This document shows, piece by piece, positions 55,020 to 63,155 of a stretch of DNA of 64,000 nucleotides. Location of the stretch: contig NZ_CP121113.1 of assembly GCF_029581395.1 (NCBI RefSeq), positions 738,501-802,500 on the forward strand, written 5' to 3'. A program made the position numbers and the translations under genes. How positions within the stretch are numbered: position 1 is the first letter of the stretch; every line of letters starts with the position of its first letter. The notes below the pieces were generated by a model that saw only the letters and a program-made list of their open reading frames with translations, was not told the origin of the DNA and searched no databases. The DNA is from Roseinatronobacter sp. S2. GTDB taxonomy: Bacteria; Pseudomonadota; Alphaproteobacteria; Rhodobacterales; Rhodobacteraceae.

Positions 55020-57080
55020 TCAGATCGTGTTCAAATGGTTAATGATGGCGTCACCGAAGCGCTCGGCTCGCGCATCATCCATGCCCTTTATGCGCAATAA
55101 CCCGGCCTGCGTCTGGGGCTTGTATTCCGCGATCGCGCGCAATGTCGCGGGGCTAAGTGTCAGTAGCTTTTGCGTGCCGTCCGCGCCGCGTTCCAGGTCG
55201 CGGGCCAGTTTGTGCAGATCATCATAGATCGCGCCTGCATCGCGCCCCGCTAGTTTGCGCCGCGTCGGGTGTTGCGGGTCGGGGGCGCTGCCGGTGATAA
55301 CCTCCAGAAAGGCCGCGCCATAGCGTTCCAGTTTGGTTGCGCCCACGCCGGTAATCTGCGCCACCGCATCCATTGTGTCGGGGCGGCGTTCCGCCATTTC
55401 GATCAGGGTGCGGTCGGTAAAGATGACATAGGCGGGCACGCGCGCGGCTTCCGCCAGACTGCGGCGCTTGGCCTTCAGTGCGGACAACAGGGGCGCGTCT
55501 TCTTCAGATACAAGCATGCGCGGCGCAGGCCCGTCGCGTGCGGTGCTGATGCTGTCTTCGCGCAGGTGTATGTCGGATTCGCCGCGCAAAATGGGGCGCG
55601 CGGCATCGGTCATGCGCAGCGCGCCGTGGCGTTCAGGGTCCGGTCGCACCAGATCGCGCCCCATCATCTGGCGGAACACCGCCTGCCATTTCGCGCGGCT
55701 CAGGTCTTTGCCGACCGCGAAGGTGGGCAGTTGGTCATGCCCGCGATCACGCACTTTCGGCGTGGCCGTGCCTGTCAGAATATCGACAAGATGCCCCACG
55801 CCAAAACTCTCTCCCGTGCGCAAAATGGCAGACAGGGCTTTACGCACCGGCGTTGTTGCGTCGAACAGTTTTGCAGGCGACGTGCACAGGTCGCAATTGC
55901 CACAAGGCGCGGATGTCTCGCCGAAATACGACAGCAGCATCTGGCGGCGGCACTGCGTTGCCTCGGCCAGACCCAGCAGGGCGTTCAGGCGCGCATGATC
56001 CGCAGATTTACGCTCAAAGGGCGCGGGGCTTTCATCGATCTGCGCGCGGCGCAGTCGAATATCATCCTGCCCGAACAAGGTCATGGTGTCGGCGGGTGCC
56101 CCGTCGCGCCCCGCGCGGCCAATTTCCTGATAATAGGATTCAATGGATTTGGGCAAATCCGCATGCGCCACCCACCGGATATCGGGCTTGTCCACGCCCA
56201 TACCAAAGGCGATGGTGGCAACAACAATCAGGTCATCATCGCGCTGAAACAATTCTTCGACCATTCGGCGGGTATGCGCGTCCATCCCGCCATGATAGGC
56301 GCGCGCATTGTGCCCCGCATCGGTCAGCGCCTTCGCGATGGATTCGGTGCGCGCGCGGGTTGCACAATACACAATGCCCGACTGGCCCTTGCGCGCCTGC
56401 GCATAGCTCAGGATCTGGTCGCGTGGCCGGTTCTTGACCATGAAGCGCAGGTGAATATTGGGCCGGTCGAACCCGCGCAAGAAAATCTTGGGCATCCCTG
56501 TGCCGAACAGGCGTTTGATAATCTCGGTGCGGGTTTCGGCATCGGCGGTGGCGGTGAATGCGGCAAGCGGCACATCAAGCGTGCGGCGCAATTCGCCGAT
56601 CCGCAGGTAATCAGGCCGGAAATCGTGGCCCCACTGGCTGACGCAATGCGCTTCATCCACGGCAATCAGGCTGCATCCGGCCCGGCGCAGCATGTCGATT
56701 GTGCCGGTGGACGCCAGACGTTCAGGCGCGATATACAGCAATTTCAGCGCACCATTGGCCAAGGCAGAATAGACCGCGTCCGTTTCGGCGTCGGTGTTGC
56801 CGGATGTCAGCGCACCGGCAGACACGCCCACTTCCTGCAACCCGCGCACCTGATCGCGCATCAGGGCAATCAATGGTGAAATGACCAGCGTCAGCCCGTC
56901 ACGGCACAGCGCCGGCAGTTGATAGCACAATGATTTGCCGCCGCCTGTGGGCATGATGGCCAGCGTATCCTGACCCTGACGCACCGCATCGACGATTTCT
57001 GCCTGACCGGGGCGAAACTCCGCAAAGCCGAAAACGCGCGCCAGCAGGGTGTCTGGTGTGTCGCTGATATCTGTCTGCAT
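55020..57080 (-). CDS. recQ: ATP-dependent DNA helicase RecQ
   Basis: A 686-residue 3'-5' superfamily 2 helicase in recombination and repair. Walker A is MPTGGGKS at 43-50 and the DEAH box lies at 142-145, followed by the aromatic-rich loop (VSQWGHDFRPDY). Motif VI appears as QEIGRAGRDG. The RQC zinc site has CRRQMLLSYFGE followed by CGNCDLC. Two C-terminal HRDC-like segments follow (around 520-590 and 620-686), the first with RVPAYVIFTDRTL. It precedes nothing co-directional closer than 67 bp; yggT lies just upstream. Confidence 0.95.
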   Translation of the reverse strand: MQTDISDTPDTLLARVFGFAEFRPGQAEIVDAVRQGQDTLAIMPTGGGKSLCYQLPALCRDGLTLVISPLIALMRDQVRGLQEVGVSAGALTSGNTDAETDAVYSALANGALKLLYIAPERLASTGTIDMLRRAGCSLIAVDEAHCVSQWGHDFRPDYLRIGELRRTLDVPLAAFTATADAETRTEIIKRLFGTGMPKIFLRGFDRPNIHLRFMVKNRPRDQILSYAQARKGQSGIVYCATRARTESIAKALTDAGHNARAYHGGMDAHTRRMVEELFQRDDDLIVVATIAFGMGVDKPDIRWVAHADLPKSIESYYQEIGRAGRDGAPADTMTLFGQDDIRLRRAQIDESPAPFERKSADHARLNALLGLAEATQCRRQMLLSYFGETSAPCGNCDLCTSPAKLFDATTPVRKALSAILRTGESFGVGHLVDILTGTATPKVRDRGHDQLPTFAVGKDLSRAKWQAVFRQMMGRDLVRPDPERHGALRMTDAARPILRGESDIHLREDSISTARDGPAPRMLVSEEDAPLLSALKAKRRSLAEAARVPAYVIFTDRTLIEMAERRPDTMDAVAQITGVGATKLERYGAAFLEVITGSAPDPQHPTRRKLAGRDAGAIYDDLHKLARDLERGADGTQKLLTLSPATLRAIAEYKPQTQAGLLRIKGMDDARAERFGDAIINHLNTI

Positions 57081-57085
57081 GTGTG

Positions 57086-57373
57086 TCAGACGAACATGCC
57101 CACATTGTTGATCAAGATAATGCGCAACCCGTAGATGATAAGCAATGCAACCAGCGGCGCCAGATCAATGCCACCCATGTCGGGCAAGAACTGGCGAATG
57201 CGCGTATAGGCGGGTTCCAAAAGCCGGTTAAGCCCGTCCCAGATAGAGCCGACGATAGGTGAATTCAGGCTAAGAACCTGAAAATTGATCAGCCAGCTCA
57301 GGATGATATGCGCAAGGATCATGAATTGCGCCACATTCAGAACAAGCAGGATAATCTGGATCAGGGACAGCAT
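57086..57373 (-). CDS. YggT-family membrane protein
   Basis: A 95-residue protein with two hydrophobic segments (LIQIILLVLNVAQFMILAHI and LAPLVALLIIYGLRIILI) separated by the family-typical RLLEPAYTRIRQFLP. YggT proteins are implicated in envelope or osmotic functions and in protein complexes of the division region in plastids, but the biochemical role is unclear. It lies five bases upstream of recQ in the same direction, so the two are probably co-transcribed. Confidence 0.88.
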   Translation of the reverse strand: MLSLIQIILLVLNVAQFMILAHIILSWLINFQVLSLNSPIVGSIWDGLNRLLEPAYTRIRQFLPDMGGIDLAPLVALLIIYGLRIILINNVGMFV

Positions 57374-57508
57374 GTTTTGCCTCTAGCGTTGATTTACGGG
57401 GAAACTAGGGGTTGGGGGCGGGAAGGGCAACCATTTAAGGCAATGCTGGCTGGACAATTCCGCGCCATTGGCTAGGTAGTTCGACGAAGTTTGCTTATAG
57501 GGGTTTTC

Positions 57509-58282
57509 ATGCTCGTTGTTTTGTCGCCTGCAAAAAAGCTGGATTGGTCCGTAGATGGCGAACAGCGCAGATTAAGCCAGCCCCATTTTCAGGGAAATGC
57601 CGCCGAACTGGTGCAGCTTGCGCGCGGTGTGGGGGCGGACGGGCTGAAAAAGCTGATGCATATCAGCGACAAACTGGCCGCGCTGAATCTGGAACGGTTC
57701 GATGCGTTTGCGCCAGACCCCGAACCTCAGATGACGCGCGCGGCGATCTACGGCTTCGCGGGTGATACCTATACCGGGCTTGATGCGCGCTCGCTCGACC
57801 GTGACGCGCTGGACTGGGCCGATGGCCATTTGCGAATATTGTCCGGCCTCTATGGTGTGCTGCGCCCGTTTGATGCCTTGCAGCCCTACAGGCTGGAAAT
57901 GGGCAGCCGCCTTGCAGGACCGCATGGCAAAAACCTGTATGAATACTGGGGCGACAGAATATCGCGCGCGCTGAACGACGCGGCGGATGCCGTGGGCGCG
58001 CAGATGCTGGTGAATTGCGCATCGCAGGAATATTTCGGCGCTGTCGATGCGGCGTCGTTGAACCTGCGTGTGATTACCCCTGTGTTCATGGAATCCCGCG
58101 ACGGGGCCGCGCCCAAGGTTGTCAGTTTCTATGCGAAAAAGGCGCGCGGTGCGATGGCGCGCTTTATCGTGGAACACCGGCTGCGCGACCCCGATGCCTT
58201 GCTGGATTTCAACACAGCAGGCTATGAATTCGACCCCGAGATGTCGGAACAGGGCAGACCTGTATTCGTGCGCGCCATCTGA
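57509..58282 (+). CDS. yaaA: Peroxide stress protein YaaA (DUF328)
   Basis: A 257-residue protein of the YaaA/DUF328 family, which in E. coli limits intracellular free iron during peroxide stress. The start MLVVLSPAKKLDW and the segments YGFAGDTYTGLDA, LSGLYGVLRPFDALQPYRLEMG and LVNCASQEYF are characteristic. I chose ATG 57509 with AGGGG five bases upstream; a TTG six codons earlier is in frame. It converges on the histidine kinase gene with six bases between stops. Confidence 0.92.
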   Translation: MLVVLSPAKKLDWSVDGEQRRLSQPHFQGNAAELVQLARGVGADGLKKLMHISDKLAALNLERFDAFAPDPEPQMTRAAIYGFAGDTYTGLDARSLDRDALDWADGHLRILSGLYGVLRPFDALQPYRLEMGSRLAGPHGKNLYEYWGDRISRALNDAADAVGAQMLVNCASQEYFGAVDAASLNLRVITPVFMESRDGAAPKVVSFYAKKARGAMARFIVEHRLRDPDALLDFNTAGYEFDPEMSEQGRPVFVRAI

Positions 58283-58288
58283 TTTTTG

Positions 58289-60505
58289 CTACGGTGCAGG
58301 GCTGTGGCGGGATATGGCGTCCAGCAGATCCGCCTTGCGCAAGGGTTTTGTCAGCGTGCCGTTCATCCCCGCTGACAGCATTTTCTCTGTCTCCTCTTTC
58401 AGGGCATGTGCTGTCACCGCGATAATTGGAACGGACCTGCCATTGGCATGCGCGCGGATATGGCGGGTGGCTTCACGGCCATCCATTTCGGGCATGGAAA
58501 TATCCATGAAGATTATATCTGGCCGCAATTCGGTGAATTTCTCCACGGCTTCGCGCCCGTTCACGGCGAAATGCAGGTCCAGATCAAGCCCCTGAACCAT
58601 CTTGGAAAATACCAGACGGTTTGTTGCATTATCTTCAGCATACAGAACTGTCAGCAGCTTTTGATCGGGGGCAGGATTGCGGGGCGCCAGCGGCACTGCG
58701 AGTGTGGGTTGCGCGTGGGTTGCGGGCTGTTCCGGTGTCAGGGTCGCGCAGATGGATACGGCGACATCGCGCCACAGCAACGGCTTTGGCAAGGCATGCC
58801 GCACACCGCCCGCGCCCGCGGGGATCGCGTGGTCCGCCATGGCCGAGCACATCATGATCGCCGGACATCCGGGCGCTTGTTGTTCAATCATGCCCGCGAT
58901 TTGCGCTGCATCATCCGATGTCAGGTCCTGATCAATCAGCACCAGATCAATCTTGTGTTGTCCAAGCAGGCGCAGGGCAGGCGCGGCCTGTGTTGCCGTC
59001 AGGGTTTTGACGCGGGCCGACTGGAAATGACGTTCCAGAATGCTACGGCTGATCAAATGATCGCTGACAAGCAAGACCTGATGCAGCGCGGAGGGCAGCG
59101 GTGGCGGAAAGCTGTGGCCCGCATCCGCAGCAAGGTCCAGATGCAGCGAGCACCCGAAACAAGACCCGACCCCCAACTCGGATTCCAGCCAGATACTGCC
59201 CCCCATCAATTCGATGATGCGCTTTGAGATCGCAAGCCCAAGGCCGGTTCCTTCAAACCGCCGGTTGGTTGCATCTTCAACTTGCTGAAATTCCGAGAAG
59301 ACATGTTCAAGATGTTCGGCGGCAATACCTATGCCGGTATCTTCGATTGTGATGTGAACCAGCTGGGCTTGTTCGGATTTGTGCACACCGACCGCGCGGA
59401 CAAGGACATAGCCGGTTTCGGTAAATTTGACTGCATTGCCAATCAGGTTGGTCAGAACCTGCCGCACACGACCGGGATCGGCCTTGAAATGCCGCGGCAG
59501 GAAAATGTCGTAATCCAGTATCAATTCGATAGATTTGCCGCGCGCCGCAGGGGCCAGCAACGTCAGCACTTCGTGGATAATTTTTTCCAGATCAAAGTCT
59601 TCCGGATACAGGTCCATCTTGCCCGCATCCATCTTGGAGAAATCCAGAATGTCGTTGATGATGGTAACCAGCGCCTGCCCGCTGTTGCGGATGGTTTCGG
59701 CATAGATGCGTTGTTCATTGTTCAGGTTCGTTTCGGCCAGCAGATCGGCCATGCCGACAACCCCGTTCATGGGCGTGCGGATTTCATGGCTCATATTTGC
59801 CAGAAATACCGATTTGGCCTGCACTGCGGCCTCTGCCTGGGTTTGCGCGTCAATCAACTGGGCCTGATACCGCAAGCTGCGTGTAATGTTGCGCACAAGG
59901 CTGACATAGTCGCCATTGGGAACGCGTCTGTCCATCAGGCGGACACTGACCCCGTTGGTGAAATGCATTTCATGCGGTTTGATCTGCGCAAGCGCCCAGC
60001 GTGCCAGCATGGACTGGACCCAATCCCCCGGTTCGGTGCCGTGCAGGTCTACAAGCCCTTCATAGGCGCAGATTTCAAGAATGCGGTTATACCCGATCCC
60101 TTTGGTAACTTCGGAAAACCCGTCAAAGATGCTCAGATAAGCCTGATTGGCCAGAACCAGCTTCTGGGCGCTGTCAAAAACGGCAAATCCGTCAGTGATC
60201 GTTTCAATCGCTTCTCGCAGCCGGATATCTGCCAGATCGGCAACGCAATGGGCCTGCCGCAATTCCTGTGCGGTTTGGGTATTTACCCCTTCGAGTTCTT
60301 GCGCAATGCTGCGCATATCTTGCAATTCGGCGCGTTGTTCGATGATCTGGTCGGACAGGCTGAAGGCATGCGCTTTCAACCGTTGATTGGCGGCTGTCAG
60401 TTCCATTCGCGCATGTTCCAGCAAACGCTCCGCGCGCAAACGCGCCCGGCGTTCGCACATGACCTGATCTGCAAAGCGAGTCGACATCCTACTGATACGC
60501 ACCAA
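58289..60505 (-). CDS. Soluble hybrid sensor histidine kinase with two receiver domains
   Basis: A 738-residue kinase with no membrane segment. In order: an N-terminal coiled coil (about 20-100), a PAS domain (about 100-210, DGFAVFDSAQKLVLANQAYL), HisKA with phosphorylatable His240 (SHEIRTPMNG), HATPase (N box NLIGNAVKF, GIGIAAEHL, GTGLGLAI), a first receiver with a Ser in place of one acidic residue (LVSDHLISR) but a retained phospho-Asp (LIDQDL), and a complete second receiver (AEDNATNR, FMDISMPEMDG, LTKPL). The GTG at 60505 or ATG at 60487 may be the start. No cognate regulator or Hpt gene is nearby; signal unknown. Confidence 0.9.
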   Translation of the reverse strand: MVRISRMSTRFADQVMCERRARLRAERLLEHARMELTAANQRLKAHAFSLSDQIIEQRAELQDMRSIAQELEGVNTQTAQELRQAHCVADLADIRLREAIETITDGFAVFDSAQKLVLANQAYLSIFDGFSEVTKGIGYNRILEICAYEGLVDLHGTEPGDWVQSMLARWALAQIKPHEMHFTNGVSVRLMDRRVPNGDYVSLVRNITRSLRYQAQLIDAQTQAEAAVQAKSVFLANMSHEIRTPMNGVVGMADLLAETNLNNEQRIYAETIRNSGQALVTIINDILDFSKMDAGKMDLYPEDFDLEKIIHEVLTLLAPAARGKSIELILDYDIFLPRHFKADPGRVRQVLTNLIGNAVKFTETGYVLVRAVGVHKSEQAQLVHITIEDTGIGIAAEHLEHVFSEFQQVEDATNRRFEGTGLGLAISKRIIELMGGSIWLESELGVGSCFGCSLHLDLAADAGHSFPPPLPSALHQVLLVSDHLISRSILERHFQSARVKTLTATQAAPALRLLGQHKIDLVLIDQDLTSDDAAQIAGMIEQQAPGCPAIMMCSAMADHAIPAGAGGVRHALPKPLLWRDVAVSICATLTPEQPATHAQPTLAVPLAPRNPAPDQKLLTVLYAEDNATNRLVFSKMVQGLDLDLHFAVNGREAVEKFTELRPDIIFMDISMPEMDGREATRHIRAHANGRSVPIIAVTAHALKEETEKMLSAGMNGTLTKPLRKADLLDAISRHSPAP

Positions 60506-60653
60506 CCTGACGAGAGTTGAGACACACTATCAAGATCACCTGTGAACATGGACTTAACGATATGTGCATCCGCACCATGCGGCCCCTGCTGCCAAGGCTG
60601 GACATGTGTGGAAAATTGCCTGAAACAGATGCGGCCCTTTGTGAAAGCCCCCG

Positions 60654-61784
60654 ATGACCGACCCGCTTGTTGCCCTGCGCCATGATCTGCACCGTCATCC
60701 TGACCTGTCCGGGGATGAAGGGGCGACCGCGCGCCGAATCACGGCGTTTCTGTCGCAAAGCCCCCCTGACCAGATTGTGTGTGGTCTGGGCGGGCATGGT
60801 GTGGCCGCAATCTATCAGTCCGCGCAAGCGGGGCCGACGATCATGGTGCGCGCCGAACTGGACGCCTTGCCAATACATGAACGCAGCACTGCGGCGCATC
60901 GATCAGGCAGGGATGGTGTGGCGCATTTATGCGGGCATGACGGGCATATGACAATTCTGGCGGGGCTGGGGCGCAGCCTGACCGACACGCCGCCGCGGGC
61001 GGGCCGCGTTATATTGCTGTTTCAACCCGCCGAAGAAACCGGCGCGGGCGCCCGCGCTGTGCTGGCCGACCCGCGCTTTGCGGCGCTGCGCCCTGACTGG
61101 GCATTTGCGCTGCATAATATGCCGGGGCTGGCGCTGGCGCATGTGGCCGTGGCGGCGGGGCCTGCGGCCTGCGCATCAGTGGGGCTGCGGGTGTGCCTGC
61201 ACGGGCACGAGGCGCATGCGGCCCAGCCTGAAACCGGGCAATCCCCCGCACCGGTGCTGCAATCGCTGCTGGCATGGGTGCATCGTTTCCAGCAACCGCG
61301 CGCGGATCAGGACGGGCGGCTTGCAACCTTGTGTCATCTGAATATGGGCCAGCCCGCATTCGGGATAGCCCCCGCACAGGCAGAGGTCTGGATAACCCTG
61401 CGCGCTATCACCGACCCCGCACTGGCCATGTTCGAGCATGAATTGCGCAGCGTGGTGGAAACGCTGGGCCGTCAGCACGGGTTGGATGTGCAGATCAGCC
61501 GCCATGACCATTTCAACGCCAGCGTCAATGATCCCGGCGCCGCCGCCATTGTCGCGCGTGCCGCCGCCAGGTCGGGCCTGCCTGCGGGGGATTTTGCCCT
61601 GCCGATGCGCGCCTCGGAAGATTTTGGCGCGTTCAGCGGCGCATCGCGCACGGCGCTGTTTTTTCTGGGGGCGGGGCTGGGTGTGCCGAACCTGCATAAC
61701 CCCGATTATGATTTTCCCGATGCATTGATTGCGCCTGCTGTGCGTTTGTTCCGTGCCATTCTGGACGAATGCCCGCAGGCGTAA
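60654..61784 (+). CDS. M20-family amidohydrolase/aminoacylase
   Basis: A 376-residue metal-dependent hydrolase of the M20D (HipO-like) group, acting on N-acyl amino acids or related amides. Metal ligands are visible in CGHDGH (Cys93 to His98), the Glu pair E127-E128 (PAEETGAG), a His in ALHNMPG, and the C-terminal His in LHNPDYDFPD. The dimerisation domain sits at about 180-290. It is divergent from the kinase gene. The precise substrate cannot be predicted. Repeat copy 3 follows it. Confidence 0.88.
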   Translation: MTDPLVALRHDLHRHPDLSGDEGATARRITAFLSQSPPDQIVCGLGGHGVAAIYQSAQAGPTIMVRAELDALPIHERSTAAHRSGRDGVAHLCGHDGHMTILAGLGRSLTDTPPRAGRVILLFQPAEETGAGARAVLADPRFAALRPDWAFALHNMPGLALAHVAVAAGPAACASVGLRVCLHGHEAHAAQPETGQSPAPVLQSLLAWVHRFQQPRADQDGRLATLCHLNMGQPAFGIAPAQAEVWITLRAITDPALAMFEHELRSVVETLGRQHGLDVQISRHDHFNASVNDPGAAAIVARAAARSGLPAGDFALPMRASEDFGAFSGASRTALFFLGAGLGVPNLHNPDYDFPDALIAPAVRLFRAILDECPQA

Positions 61785-61852
61785 GGCGACGTGTCAGCCC
61801 TTGGCGGCGTCATGTCAGAATAGACGCCCGAGGCTCGGGGTCTTGCCTGAAA

Positions 61853-61862
61853 GGGGGGGGGG
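61853..61862 (+). repeat. Homopolymeric G10 tract
   Basis: Ten consecutive G lie 14 bases before repeat copy 3, in the gap between the M20 and Sua5 genes. Such tracts are prone to slippage and sequencing error. Confidence 0.9.
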
Positions 61863-61876
61863 TTGCGGGACGCTCA

Positions 61877-61996
61877 CGGCCTGCCGATTTGGCCAGCGAC
61901 ACGCCAAGCTCTTGAAGTAAGGGGTATGCAGCCTGCATAAACTGCATGCCTTGAACGTCGGATCGGCAGTCCCCGGCCCACCAATAGCGCAGGCTA
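61877..61996 (+). repeat. Dispersed intergenic palindromic repeat, copy 3 (core only)
   Basis: The 120-bp core matches copies 1 and 2, with the CTGCCGAT/ATCGGCAG stem, the TTGGC/GCCAA sub-stem (as in copy 1) and the ATGCAG-C-CTGCAT palindrome (as in copy 2). The outer left third present in copies 1 and 2 is replaced by unrelated sequence that includes the G10 tract. It lies between the convergent M20 and Sua5 genes. Confidence 0.85.
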
Positions 61997-62059
61997 TATT
62001 CATACCCAACCGTCCCTTCAGATCAGCGCAATCCAACCGGATATTTCAACCTGATCCGT

Positions 62060-63025
62060 TTATGCCTCTCGCGGTGCTGCCGCGCGGCGCAGCCTGTCAT
62101 TGATGGCCAGCCCCAGCCCGCGTTCCGGCACAGGGGCCACGGCAATGGGGCGGCCTGTGGCATCGGCCATGTGCAGAATCGCGAACAGTTGCGCTGCGGC
62201 TTCGGCCAGATCACCCTTGGCGGACAGGTTGAAATCGGCGCCTGCGCAGTCCGGCCCGAAGCCTATCCAAACTTCAGTCCCCGCGGGGACAGCCGCGTTC
62301 AGGCGCACTGTTGCGCGCGGCGCATAATGCGATGCAAGCTGGCCGGGGGCCGTGATGGTGGCAGATTGTGTGGATGCAGGCGTATAGCCCAGCACATCGG
62401 CCATCATCTCGGGGCTGATACCACCTGCGCGCAGCACAACCGCGCGGCCCGTGTCATCTGTGCCGATGATGGTGGATTCCACACCAACCGGACAGGCCCC
62501 GCCATCCAGCACGGCGGCAATGCGCCCCGACAGGCCCGCCATAACATGGGCAGGCGTGGTCGGGCTGATCTGGCCGGACGGGTTGGCAGATGGTGCGGCA
62601 AGCGGCCCGCCGAATTCGGCCAGCAGCGCCTGTGCCGCGGGGTGTGCGGGCATACGCAGCGCGACTGTGCCCAAGCCTGCGGTCACCGCAGGGGCCAGCC
62701 CGTGTGCGGCGTGCAAGGGGGCCACCAGCGTCAGTGCACCGGGCCAGAAATGGCACGCGAGCGCGCGCGCGGTCGGGTCCAGTTGCGCCAGTTCCAGCGC
62801 CGCGTCCAGTCCTGCAACATGCACAATCAACGGGTTATGCGCGGGCCGCCCCTTGGCTGCGAAAATGGCGGCAATCGCTGCGGGGTTGCGCGCATCGCCC
62901 GCCAGCCCGTAGACTGTTTCCGTGGGCATCGCGACCAGTCCGCCACTGTGCAAAATGGTGCTGGCGCGGGAAATGCCCTTGGGCGTCGTATCCAGCTGTT
63001 CGGTCTGATCATGTTCGGGCAGCAT
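62060..63025 (-). CDS. L-threonylcarbamoyladenylate synthase, Sua5 type
   Basis: A 321-residue enzyme making threonylcarbamoyl-AMP for the t6A37 modification of tRNAs that read ANN codons. The N-terminal YrdC domain (about 20-205) has VAMPTETVYGLAGDA, the KGRPAHNPLIVHVA segment and the nucleotide-site segment APSANPSGQISPT. The C-terminal Sua5 domain (about 215-315) with GQLASHYAPRATVRL makes this the long Sua5 form and not the single-domain TsaC. It is divergent from the acyl-CoA dehydrogenase gene. Confidence 0.93.
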   Translation of the reverse strand: MLPEHDQTEQLDTTPKGISRASTILHSGGLVAMPTETVYGLAGDARNPAAIAAIFAAKGRPAHNPLIVHVAGLDAALELAQLDPTARALACHFWPGALTLVAPLHAAHGLAPAVTAGLGTVALRMPAHPAAQALLAEFGGPLAAPSANPSGQISPTTPAHVMAGLSGRIAAVLDGGACPVGVESTIIGTDDTGRAVVLRAGGISPEMMADVLGYTPASTQSATITAPGQLASHYAPRATVRLNAAVPAGTEVWIGFGPDCAGADFNLSAKGDLAEAAAQLFAILHMADATGRPIAVAPVPERGLGLAINDRLRRAAAPREA

Positions 63026-63155
63026 GTTGTGACGTGGCGTCCTTGTTTGGGAATCTGCGCCTGCGGGCTAGAACAACGTTCATAGGGTGGGCGATGCATA
63101 TTGCCAAGTGTCGCGGCACCCGCAAAACAGTATCTGCACCTTGTCAGGAGGCCCC

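Noticed and set aside
55269..56879. Open frame of 536 codons antisense to recQ
   Set aside because: The recQ frame has a full set of helicase motifs; the antisense frame has none.
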